Below, in pieces: positions 1 to 6,831 of a DNA stretch of 14,562 nt. Every line of letters begins with the position of its first letter. Positions within the stretch are counted from its first letter, which is position 1. Position numbers and translations under genes: made by a program. The stretch is from an uncultured Mucispirillum sp. (GTDB lineage Bacteria > Chrysiogenota > Deferribacteres > Deferribacterales > Mucispirillaceae). The notes under the pieces are model-generated. The model saw only the letters and a program-made list of their open reading frames with translations, did no database searches and had not been told where the DNA came from. The DNA is taken from assembly GCA_947177675.1 (NCBI GenBank), contig CAMWVK010000006.1, positions 1-14,562 on the forward strand, in the 5' to 3' direction.

Positions 1-852
1 GCTGCTTTCTTCTTCACTTGAAAGGGCTGATAATAAGTCATCTGCATTATTATCTTCTGATATATGATTATTCTCTACTTCTTCATCATAAGATAAAGTT
101 TCAACAGGTTCTAATTCTTCTCGTTCTTCTGATTTAGTAATTTGTGGCAAAAAATCATCAGGATTGTCAGAAAGGCTTTCTTCTTCCTCATCTGTATGTT
201 GAGTGATTAATGGCATATAGTCATCAGGATTATCAGAGTGAAAATCTTCTTCATCTTCATAATTTCTAGCACTAATAGAAGTATCTGAAACTAAATCTGC
301 CATGATTATTTCAGCACTTCTAATACGCTTATCTATTTCCTGATATGTTTTTAAATCTTCATCTTCTTCGCTTTCTGCTGCTCTTTGAGACTGGCGTTTC
401 ATACGCTCATCATATATTTGACCAGGGTTTAATGTGCCGCCAAGCTCATCAATCATTTTACGGACTTCTTCATCTTCTGGGCTGCGTATAAAAGCACCAG
501 TTAAATATTTAAGTGCTTCCGTATTATCACCTTTTTCTTTACATATAATACCCAGCAGCTTTAAGGCTTTATAATTATTATCATCTTCTGCTGTAACATC
601 AAAAAGCAGCTCTCGTGCCTGGTCAAAAAGTCCCTTATAAACATAAGCTTCTGCAAGAAAAGTTTTAGCAGCACAGTTTGATGGGAAACGCTCAACAGCA
701 GTTTTACACATTGCAATTGTTTCATCATATTTTTCCAGTTTATTATATGCTAATGCAATGGGTATAAAATAACCAGAATTAGGCTCTGCTTCCATTTTTG
801 AAAGAAAATAAGCTATATCAGCCATATAGCGAGCATGTGTCCTTTCGTTCAC
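1..852 (-). CDS. TPR-repeat protein with long acidic tail (partial, C-terminus beyond left edge)
   Basis: The frame is open for 284 codons from a GTG at 852-850 to the window edge. I chose this start because a full AAGGAG Shine-Dalgarno (861-866) lies 8 nt upstream; the next in-frame ATG is residue 10 and has no such site. Residues about 26-127 form three consecutive 34-residue tetratricopeptide repeats, typical of protein-protein interaction scaffolds. From about residue 155 the protein becomes very rich in Glu, Asp and Ser and looks disordered. Within this tail a 13-residue motif occurs twice (residues 205-217 and 227-239, core SDNPDD-aromatic-x-P-x-IT). No signal peptide or membrane segment is visible, so a cytoplasmic location is likely. 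It lies downstream of aroB, separated by 111 nt that contain an inverted repeat. The specific function is not recognisable; TPR prediction is firm, the role unknown. Confidence 0.82.
   Translation of the reverse strand, partial: MNERTHARYMADIAYFLSKMEAEPNSGYFIPIALAYNKLEKYDETIAMCKTAVERFPSNCAAKTFLAEAYVYKGLFDQARELLFDVTAEDDNNYKALKLLGIICKEKGDNTEALKYLTGAFIRSPEDEEVRKMIDELGGTLNPGQIYDERMKRQSQRAAESEEDEDLKTYQEIDKRIRSAEIIMADLVSDTSISARNYEDEEDFHSDNPDDYMPLITQHTDEEEESLSDNPDDFLPQITKSEEREELEPVETLSYDEEVENNHISEDNNADDLLSALSSEEESS
136..240 (-). repeat. Duplicated acidic peptide motif in the TPR protein tail
   Basis: Two copies of a 13-residue motif are encoded at 202-240 and 136-174 (read on the minus strand), with core SDNPDDYMPLIT in one and SDNPDDFLPQIT in the other. 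They are 22 residues apart, first residue to first residue. The DNA copies are diverged at several third positions, so the duplication is old and the peptide has been conserved more than the DNA. Confidence 0.6.
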
Positions 853-881
853 CAGCTGCACTCCTTACTTACATTTGAATT

Positions 882-932
882 GTTTTAGATAAGGATGGCA
901 GATTATTTTAAAATCATATCCTTACCTAAAAC
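882..932. promoter_or_regulatory. Long inverted repeat between aroB and the TPR gene
   Basis: A 15-nt arm at 882-896 (GTTTTAGATAAGGAT) is matched by its reverse complement at 918-932, with a single mismatch that would be G:U in RNA. The spacer is 21 nt and itself contains the palindrome ATTTTAAAAT. It sits 30 nt upstream of the TPR start and 32 nt beyond the aroB stop. No T-run follows the stem in the leftward direction, so a classical intrinsic terminator is not supported. An operator or an RNA structural element is possible. Confidence 0.45.
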
Positions 933-963
933 GAATATAGCAGTTTATATATATTACTTTTAT

Positions 964-2004
964 TTATAGAAATAAGTCAATTAATTCTTTTGGGTTTATA
1001 TTATTAATAATAACTCCCTGCATATTTTTGCCAGAAAGTGCAATACTTATACCATTTTTGCCTGCTTTTTTATCTTTTGATACTGCTTCAAGCATTTTAT
1101 TTATATCTTTTGGCTTATAATTGGTTGGATATTTAAAAGATTTTAAAAGTTCATATATTGCATTGTATGTTTCTTTATCAGTATGGTCGTTTTTCAAAGC
1201 ATATTTTGATTCATATATCATACCTAATGCAACAGCAAAGCCATGATGTATTTTATAGTTAGAATCACTTTCTATACCGTGAGCTGCAGTATGACCAAAA
1301 TTAAGCAGTTTTCTAATGCCTGATTCTTTTTCGTCCTGCTCTACTATTTCTGCTTTTAATTTGCAGGAAACAGCTATTATATATTCCATTACTGCTTTTG
1401 AACGCTTTAATATACTGTTTTTATTAGCACTAATATATTCAAAAAATTCTTTATCTCTAACAGCTGCTATTTTTACTGATTCTGCAAGACCGTTTAAATA
1501 TTCCTTATCAGGCAGGCTGTCTAAAAAATTGCTGTCTATTAAAACCATACTTGGCTGGTAAAAGGAACCTATATTATTTTTTATTCCTTTAAAATTTACT
1601 GCAGTTTTTCCACCAACACTGGAATCTACCATAGCTAAAAGTGTAGTAGGCACTTGAATAAGCTTAATGCCTCGCATATATACTGATGCTGCAAATGCTG
1701 CCACATCACCTGTTATGCCGCCGCCAACTGCCACCAGTGTAGAATCTCTTAACGCATTATTCTGCCTTAAAAAATCAAGCATTTTTTCTAAACTTAAAAG
1801 TGTTTTATTTTTCTCTGCTGCTTGAAATAAAAATACACGCTCTTTTGGAATTATATTTCTATAAAAAGAGGCAACTCTGCTGTCTATAATAAAATAAGCA
1901 CCTTCTTTTTCATAATGAGCAAGTTTATCACTAATAAAGTCTCTGCCTATAAATATACTGTAACTTGTTTTACTTTCTGAAATATTTACTGTAATGCTCT
2001 TCAT
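964..2004 (-). CDS. aroB: 3-dehydroquinate synthase
   Basis: This enzyme converts DAHP to 3-dehydroquinate in the second step of the shikimate pathway, using NAD and a divalent metal in the cytoplasm. Using the ATG at 2004 the protein has 346 residues, normal for the family. The GGGITGD motif (94-100) is the NAD-binding loop. The stretch from about 116 to 150, with PTTLLAMVDSSVGGK, is the highly conserved family core. The metal ligands are E175 in GLAESVK, H238 in NFGHTAAH and H254 in IHHG. An upstream in-frame ATG at 2028 would add eight residues (MCRGRYKK), but the 2004 start gives the usual ATGA overlap with the aroK stop and matches family N-termini. Neighbouring aroK encodes shikimate kinase, a frequent partner. 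Translational coupling to aroK is likely. Confidence 0.95.
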   Translation of the reverse strand: MKSITVNISESKTSYSIFIGRDFISDKLAHYEKEGAYFIIDSRVASFYRNIIPKERVFLFQAAEKNKTLLSLEKMLDFLRQNNALRDSTLVAVGGGITGDVAAFAASVYMRGIKLIQVPTTLLAMVDSSVGGKTAVNFKGIKNNIGSFYQPSMVLIDSNFLDSLPDKEYLNGLAESVKIAAVRDKEFFEYISANKNSILKRSKAVMEYIIAVSCKLKAEIVEQDEKESGIRKLLNFGHTAAHGIESDSNYKIHHGFAVALGMIYESKYALKNDHTDKETYNAIYELLKSFKYPTNYKPKDINKMLEAVSKDKKAGKNGISIALSGKNMQGVIINNINPKELIDLFL

Positions 2005-2534
2005 TTTTTTATACCTGCCTCTGCACATATATATTTTGCTATTTCATCAATAGACTTATCTGATGTATCTACTAATATATCTGCTAATGTATAATAATAC
2101 ACTCTTTTTTGCATAAGTAAATTTAATTTTTCCATTCTATCCTCCCCCTGCAGCAGTGGACGGATATTTTTTTCAAATGATAATCTTGATAATATTACAT
2201 CAGGTCTTGCCATAAGACATACAGATACTCCATTTGCATTAATAAGCTTCATATTGTCTTCATAGCAGGGCAGACCGCCTCCTGTTGAAATAATTACATT
2301 TTTTAACTGAAATGTGCTTATTAATACACTTCTTTCAAGCTCTCTAAAATGAGCTTCATCATGTGACTTAAAGATTTCTGCAATACTTATACCAGATTCT
2401 TTTTCAATAATACTGTCAGTATCAATAATCCTGCGGGAAGTAATGCGGCTTAAATAAGCACCTACTGTGCTTTTGCCTGCTCCCATAAAGCCTGTCAAAT
2501 AAATGCGGTCTTTTTTATCCCTTAATTTTTCCAT
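2001..2534 (-). CDS. aroK: Shikimate kinase
   Basis: It phosphorylates shikimate with ATP to shikimate 3-phosphate, the fifth step of chorismate synthesis. With the ATG at 2534 the protein has 177 residues, as expected. The P-loop GFMGAGKST is at 15-24, the Mg/shikimate DTD at 38-40, the shikimate-binding Arg in FRELE at about 64, the GGG of STGGGLP at 85-87, and the lid Arg in RPLL at about 125. The frame extends to a GTG at 2546 and another ATG at 2540. I prefer 2534 because AAGTGAG (2542-2548) stands 7 nt upstream, whereas the other starts lack a correctly spaced site. The stop overlaps the aroB start (ATGA). The gap to the upstream penicillin-binding protein gene is about 73 nt, with no clear promoter or terminator. 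Confidence 0.93.
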   Translation of the reverse strand: MEKLRDKKDRIYLTGFMGAGKSTVGAYLSRITSRRIIDTDSIIEKESGISIAEIFKSHDEAHFRELERSVLISTFQLKNVIISTGGGLPCYEDNMKLINANGVSVCLMARPDVILSRLSFEKNIRPLLQGEDRMEKLNLLMQKRVYYYTLADILVDTSDKSIDEIAKYICAEAGIKK

Positions 2535-2607
2535 AAACATACTCACTTATAGATATTTGCTGTTCTGTCAGTTTCATACTATTTTTTTACAGTGTATAAC
2601 TATTTTG

Positions 2608-4518
2608 TCATTCATACTTAGGAAGTTTATTTTTATTATATGCTTCTAAATATGAGCCTTCTTTTTTCTTATTTGTTAAATATCCAGTTCTTAAATCAAC
2701 TCTTTTAAATACAATATTTTCAGGCTGCTGGAATGAGAACGAAGTATCTGTCCCAAAATATTTTTTTTGAAATGAGGATATTACAGGGGCTGCAAGCCGT
2801 CCGCCACTGCCAGCATAAGTTATAGGGCTTAAATCATCATAACCAACCCATACTACTGCCGTATAATCACCAAAAACAGTGGCTGTCCAAGCATCTTTTG
2901 TATCATTAGATGTGCCAGTTTTTGCACCTGTGCCTTTCAGCAGATCTGCTCCTCGTGCTGTGCCTCTGCCAGCTACTGACTGCATTATATATAATGTCTG
3001 ATATGCAGCCTCAGCGGAAACTACTCTTTTGCCCTCTGGTCTTAAATCAACATATTCATTGTCTATTTTATAACCTGTTGCAAGAACTGCTTTTTTATAC
3101 TCTCCCATATTGCCTATCGTAGAATAAATTTGAGCAACAGTCAATGGGGTTGCAGGAAATGCACCTAAAGCCATAGCATAAAATGGCTTAATTTCTTTAT
3201 TCATGCCCATTGATTTGCTTAATTCACATATATAATTAAGCCCTACACGCTCAGCAAGTTTTACTGTTGAATTATTTAAAGAATAGGTAAGAGCATAACG
3301 GACAGGGATTTTTCCCATAAAATATCCGTTATAATTATTTGGTCTGTATATTATATCGCCTACTCTAAAATCATACGGCATATCTATAATCTGGTCAGAT
3401 GGTTTTATTCCTTTTTCAAAAGCAGCTAAAAAGACAATTGGTTTAAAAGTAGATGCCATCTGCCGCGATGTAGTTAATGCTCTATTAACTTTTGTATTTA
3501 ACTCGCGGCTTCCTATTGCTGCCATAACCTCCTGTGTATTATTATTAAGCAGAACAAATGCTGCCTGCAGCTTATCATCTTTATCTTTAAAATATTCACT
3601 TAATGCACTTCTTGCTGCAATATTTGCTTTTTCGTTATAACCTGTATATATTTCTATATTTTTTCTGCCAAGATTTTCTTTTATTTCCTTAATATCTGCT
3701 ACCTGCTTAAATACTCCATTTAAATATGCAGGCTCTACCATTTTTATATTTTCTGGCTCTAATTTTACACTCATATCCATATACTCTGACAATTTGCTGT
3801 CTGATATAATATTCTGCTGATTTAATTTATTTAATATACTGCGTGCTTTCCTGTCTAACTCCTGATAATCTTTCACTGCATCATAAGGATGATTTGAAAA
3901 AGAAATGGCAGAAAGCAGAAAAGCCTGCTGTAAATGGTTAATATCTTTTATATCTTTATTAAAATAATATTTTGATGCTGCTGATATACCATAAATATTT
4001 TCTGCATAATTAGAACTGTCTAAAAAAAGCTTTATAAGCCCCACTCTGCTGTATTTATTATTGAGCTTATCAATCGTGTACCATCTTAAGAGTTCTTTTC
4101 TAAAACCAGAAAGTCTGCTTTTGGATATAAGCATATCTGTATAATGAATATAAGCTGCAGCTTCAAGAGAAAAAGGCTCTATACCTTGATAATTTAATAT
4201 AAACTTTTTCCACCTTTCTATACCCTGCTCATTAACTGTTTTATACCTTTCATTTATAAGGATTTCTACCATTGGCATAATCTGAGAAATATCATAATCG
4301 CCGTGAAGCTTTTCCTGTCTGACATAATATTTTTTATACATTACAAAATTGTCCTGTCCGTAAACAGTAAAAGCTATCGTATCATTATATGCAGTAATAT
4401 TATCTGTATCAGGCACATATACTTTTACATATTCAACTTCCGAATGAATATATATAGCAAGACCTGCTGCAAGCTGCATGACAAAAAGAATAATAAAAGC
4501 TGCAATTAATTTTTTCAT
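2608..4518 (-). CDS. Class A-type penicillin-binding protein with degenerate GT51 domain
   Basis: The protein has 636 residues: an N-terminal membrane anchor (about 4-24), a GT51-like region (about 80-250), and a penicillin-binding transpeptidase domain (about 290-590), so it acts on peptidoglycan on the outer face of the inner membrane. The transpeptidase motifs are complete: SxxK as S356-TF-K359, SxN as S413-L-N415, and KTGT at 533-536. The GT51 region is recognisable by its second half (IYGISAASKYYF at 175-186 and the following helices). However, the family motifs EDxxFxxHxG and STITQQ are not present; the corresponding places read NERYK (89-93) and AAYIHY (121-126). This suggests that glycosyltransferase activity has been lost. 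The start is 1 nt from the rdgB stop, with no good Shine-Dalgarno, implying translational coupling. The exact subfamily (PBP1a, 1b, 1c or a new one) cannot be decided by eye. Confidence 0.88.
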   Translation of the reverse strand: MKKLIAAFIILFVMQLAAGLAIYIHSEVEYVKVYVPDTDNITAYNDTIAFTVYGQDNFVMYKKYYVRQEKLHGDYDISQIMPMVEILINERYKTVNEQGIERWKKFILNYQGIEPFSLEAAAYIHYTDMLISKSRLSGFRKELLRWYTIDKLNNKYSRVGLIKLFLDSSNYAENIYGISAASKYYFNKDIKDINHLQQAFLLSAISFSNHPYDAVKDYQELDRKARSILNKLNQQNIISDSKLSEYMDMSVKLEPENIKMVEPAYLNGVFKQVADIKEIKENLGRKNIEIYTGYNEKANIAARSALSEYFKDKDDKLQAAFVLLNNNTQEVMAAIGSRELNTKVNRALTTSRQMASTFKPIVFLAAFEKGIKPSDQIIDMPYDFRVGDIIYRPNNYNGYFMGKIPVRYALTYSLNNSTVKLAERVGLNYICELSKSMGMNKEIKPFYAMALGAFPATPLTVAQIYSTIGNMGEYKKAVLATGYKIDNEYVDLRPEGKRVVSAEAAYQTLYIMQSVAGRGTARGADLLKGTGAKTGTSNDTKDAWTATVFGDYTAVVWVGYDDLSPITYAGSGGRLAAPVISSFQKKYFGTDTSFSFQQPENIVFKRVDLRTGYLTNKKKEGSYLEAYNKNKLPKYE

Positions 4519-4519
4519 A

Positions 4520-5089
4520 TTATTTTACAAGATAATCCCTTAACTGCTCTAATGCTTTATATCTGTGGCTTATTTTATTTTTTTCATCACTTTCTATTTC
4601 TGCTGTAGTTTTCCCATTTGGCAGTAAAAATATACTGTCATACCCAAAACCATTTTTACCTCTTTCTTCATATCCTACTTTTCCTTCAAGCTCCCCATGA
4701 AATGTTTTAATAGTTTTACCATTTCTTGAAAGTGCTATAACACAGATAAACCTGCATTTCCTGTTTTCTTTGCCCTGCATTTCTTTTAATACTTTCAGAT
4801 TATTTGCTTTATCATCACCATAAATGCCTGAATATCTAGCAGAATAAATCCCCGGTGCTCCGTTTAATATATCCACAGATAAACCTGAATCATCTGCAAT
4901 TACATATTCATCTTTTAATTTAGAAGATAAAAAATCTGCTTTAATTTTTGCATTCTCTTCAAAAGTATCACCTGTTTCTTCTACGACTTCCATATCTGGA
5001 AAAGATTTGCATATAATACCTGTTTGTTCCATAATTTTATTTATTTCTTTAATCTTTCCTTGATTTTTTGTTGCTACATATAAAACCAT
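4520..5089 (-). CDS. rdgB: dITP/XTP pyrophosphatase (RdgB/HAM1 family)
   Basis: This cytoplasmic enzyme hydrolyses non-canonical purine nucleoside triphosphates (dITP, ITP, XTP) to monophosphate and pyrophosphate, keeping deaminated bases out of DNA and RNA. The 189-residue length is typical. Family motifs are TKNQGK (7-12), the acidic pair E37-E38, ADDSGL (65-70, metal and catalytic Asp), GAPGIYSARY (77-86), GFGYDSIF (147-154) and SHR (174-176). The ATG at 5089 has a GGGG stretch about 7 nt upstream, a modest ribosome binding site. It is 16 nt downstream of the small membrane protein gene and 1 nt upstream of the penicillin-binding protein gene, within one leftward operon. Confidence 0.95.
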   Translation of the reverse strand: MVLYVATKNQGKIKEINKIMEQTGIICKSFPDMEVVEETGDTFEENAKIKADFLSSKLKDEYVIADDSGLSVDILNGAPGIYSARYSGIYGDDKANNLKVLKEMQGKENRKCRFICVIALSRNGKTIKTFHGELEGKVGYEERGKNGFGYDSIFLLPNGKTTAEIESDEKNKISHRYKALEQLRDYLVK

Positions 5090-5105
5090 AATTTACCCCA
5101 TATTT

Positions 5106-5558
5106 TTACATGCTGAATATATAGTAAACTAAAAGCGGTGCTAAACAATATGCTGCTTTAGCTGAATATCTAAAAAATACAGTTAAAAGAATAATTACAT
5201 ATATAATCAATATAATATCATCTGCCATAGTTATATTATAATGCACTAATTCCGGCACTACTGAAATCATCATACCTATTATATATTTTAATATTACAGG
5301 CAGCACTAATAATATAAATAATGCAGATGTAAGGTGAGTTTTTAAACCCTTTTCCCCTGCCTTATTTTCTGCTATTTCAAGCCCAGTAACCGCTGAAATA
5401 TATACTATAATATTTAAAACCACTATTGAAACCATATCAAAAGTTAAAAAGGGTGTATCATTATTTTTAATAAATATTTTAATTAATGCAGTATATGGAA
5501 GAAGTGCTAAAATAACAGCTAAAAATACATTGCTTATATAATTTACAGTTATTTTCAT
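5106..5558 (-). CDS. Small integral membrane protein, about four helices, function unknown
   Basis: The protein has 150 residues and consists mostly of hydrophobic stretches: about 8-30, 40-62, 76-101, and 113-148 (the last long enough for one or two helices). The loop at 63-75 (EIAENKAGEKGLKTH) and the loop around 102-112 are the only polar parts. No catalytic motif is visible and I do not recognise the family. The start is supported by AAGGA placed 6-7 nt upstream. It lies 1 nt from the RlmD-like gene stop and 16 nt from rdgB, so it is co-transcribed with them. The position in the operon gives no clear functional hint. Confidence 0.8.
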   Translation of the reverse strand: MKITVNYISNVFLAVILALLPYTALIKIFIKNNDTPFLTFDMVSIVVLNIIVYISAVTGLEIAENKAGEKGLKTHLTSALFILLVLPVILKYIIGMMISVVPELVHYNITMADDIILIIYVIILLTVFFRYSAKAAYCLAPLLVYYIFSM

Positions 5559-5559
5559 A

Positions 5560-6729
5560 TTATATCCTTTGAAGCCTGACTACACTTTCTATATGATAAG
5601 TATCAGGATACATATCAAATAAAGCAAAATCAGTTATTTTATAATTTCCTTCAAGCCTTATTATATCGCGGGCAAGAGTAACTGGATTGCATGAAACATA
5701 TATTATTTCATAAGGACTTAATCTCTTTATATTTTCTATTACTTTTTTATCTGCCCCATCTCGTGGAGGGTCTAAAAAAAGACTGTCACATTTTTTTATT
5801 TTTGATAAAAATGTGCTGCTGTTATTTGTTTTTATATTATAGCCAGACTGCCTGCCTAAATTTGATGAAATCTGGTCGCATTCACATGCTTCTACTTTAC
5901 CTTTTGCCATTAATGCACATGTAAAAAATCCTGCTCCTGCATAAAGCTCCACAATATCTAAACCACTTGAAACAAGACCTGCAGCATATTCCTGAAACTC
6001 ATTTAATAAATACCTGTTTGCCTGAAAAAATGATTTATATGTAACCTGAACAGCTCCATAAACAGTATTAAATGCAATATTTGAACAACCATATTTTCTA
6101 TTATTTATACATACCCCTTCAAAACTGCCTGTATTTTTATAATCAATCCTTTCTGCTTTTATATCTGCAAGTGATAAGCCTTCCTCATTTTCTATCGCAT
6201 ATATTTCACCAGTTAAATTATTATTACAAACAAACTCTTTCATTTTATTATAAAGACTTTCTTTAATTACAGGACATTTTTCTGCTGCAATAAGTTTATT
6301 TGTGCCATACTGAAAAAAGCCCATTTTTCCGTTTCTGCTTCTTGCTGTTGCTCTCAGCCTGTATTCCTGATTACTGCTTTCTACAATTTTTATTTCAGGC
6401 ATAATATTTTTGTATTTTCTAAACTGATTTAATACTATGCGTTTTTTTATATTTTTCTGTGCTTTATAAGAGATATGAGCAAAAGAACAGCCGCCGCATA
6501 CACAGGCTTCCGTGCATACAGGCTTAACCCGTAAACTTGACGGCTTAACTATTTTAATAAGGCGGGCAAAAGCAAAACTTTTTTTATCTTCAAATATTTC
6601 TGCATCTACAATATCACCTTCCACAGTTTTCTGCACAAATATTACCTGACCGCTTTCACTTCTGCCTACACCAGCTCCACCATAAGCTGTATCTGTTATT
6701 TCTAAATTTTTTATTATTTCATTTTCCAT
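5560..6729 (-). CDS. rlmD: 23S rRNA (uracil-5-)-methyltransferase, RlmD/RumA type
   Basis: The family transfers a methyl group from S-adenosylmethionine to C5 of a specific uracil in 23S rRNA (RlmD: U1939 in E. coli numbering). Counting from the upstream TTG at 6735, an N-terminal TRAM-like domain covers about 8-63. Cysteines C74, C80, C83 and C154 match the CX5CX2C...C 4Fe-4S site of RumA. SFFQAN (235-240) and VELYAGAGFFT (262-272) form the SAM site, LDPPRDGA is at 321-328, the catalytic Cys is C349 in SCNPVTLARD, and the base Glu is E383 in HIES. I prefer the ATG at 6729 over the TTG at 6735; neither has a Shine-Dalgarno. It is the first gene of the leftward operon. The exact target base (U1939 versus U747) cannot be told from sequence alone. 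Confidence 0.9.
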   Translation of the reverse strand: MENEIIKNLEITDTAYGGAGVGRSESGQVIFVQKTVEGDIVDAEIFEDKKSFAFARLIKIVKPSSLRVKPVCTEACVCGGCSFAHISYKAQKNIKKRIVLNQFRKYKNIMPEIKIVESSNQEYRLRATARSRNGKMGFFQYGTNKLIAAEKCPVIKESLYNKMKEFVCNNNLTGEIYAIENEEGLSLADIKAERIDYKNTGSFEGVCINNRKYGCSNIAFNTVYGAVQVTYKSFFQANRYLLNEFQEYAAGLVSSGLDIVELYAGAGFFTCALMAKGKVEACECDQISSNLGRQSGYNIKTNNSSTFLSKIKKCDSLFLDPPRDGADKKVIENIKRLSPYEIIYVSCNPVTLARDIIRLEGNYKITDFALFDMYPDTYHIESVVRLQRI

Positions 6730-6737
6730 AGTCAATT

Positions 6738-6766
6738 AATATAATGAAATTTTTTTCAATTGACAA
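6738..6766 (-). promoter_or_regulatory. Putative leftward sigma70-type promoter for the rlmD operon
   Basis: On the minus strand TTGTCA (6766-6761) is followed after exactly 17 nt by TATATT (6743-6738). Transcription would start near 6731, directly at the ATG at 6729, giving an almost leaderless mRNA. That agrees with the absence of a Shine-Dalgarno. A second possible -10, TATAAT at 6782-6777, would give a leader of about 40 nt but has no good -35. Confidence 0.45.
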
Positions 6767-6788
6767 CCATATAATAATTATATATTTT
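6760..6788 (+). promoter_or_regulatory. Putative rightward promoter for the sulfatase-family gene
   Basis: A perfect TTGACA (6760-6765) is followed after 17 nt by TATTTT (6783-6788), with TATATT overlapping two bases earlier. The predicted start lies near 6795, about 37 nt before the ATG at 6832. The -35 hexamer overlaps the -35 of the divergent rlmD promoter by five bases, so the two promoters probably compete for polymerase. Confidence 0.5.
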
Positions 6789-6831
6789 ACCTTATATGCA
6801 TAGCATAAATAATTTTTGTTTGGGTTAATTT

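Noticed and set aside
882..932. Rho-independent terminator of aroB
   Set aside because: The stem is followed leftwards by ACAATTCAAATG rather than a T-run, and the loop of 21 nt is too long for a typical terminator.
2761..2768. A8/T8 homopolymer in the penicillin-binding protein gene as a second phase switch
   Set aside because: The frame is intact through it, it encodes ordinary Lys/Phe codons, and A/T runs of this length also occur elsewhere in the window, for example in groEL near 11618; expected in AT-rich DNA.
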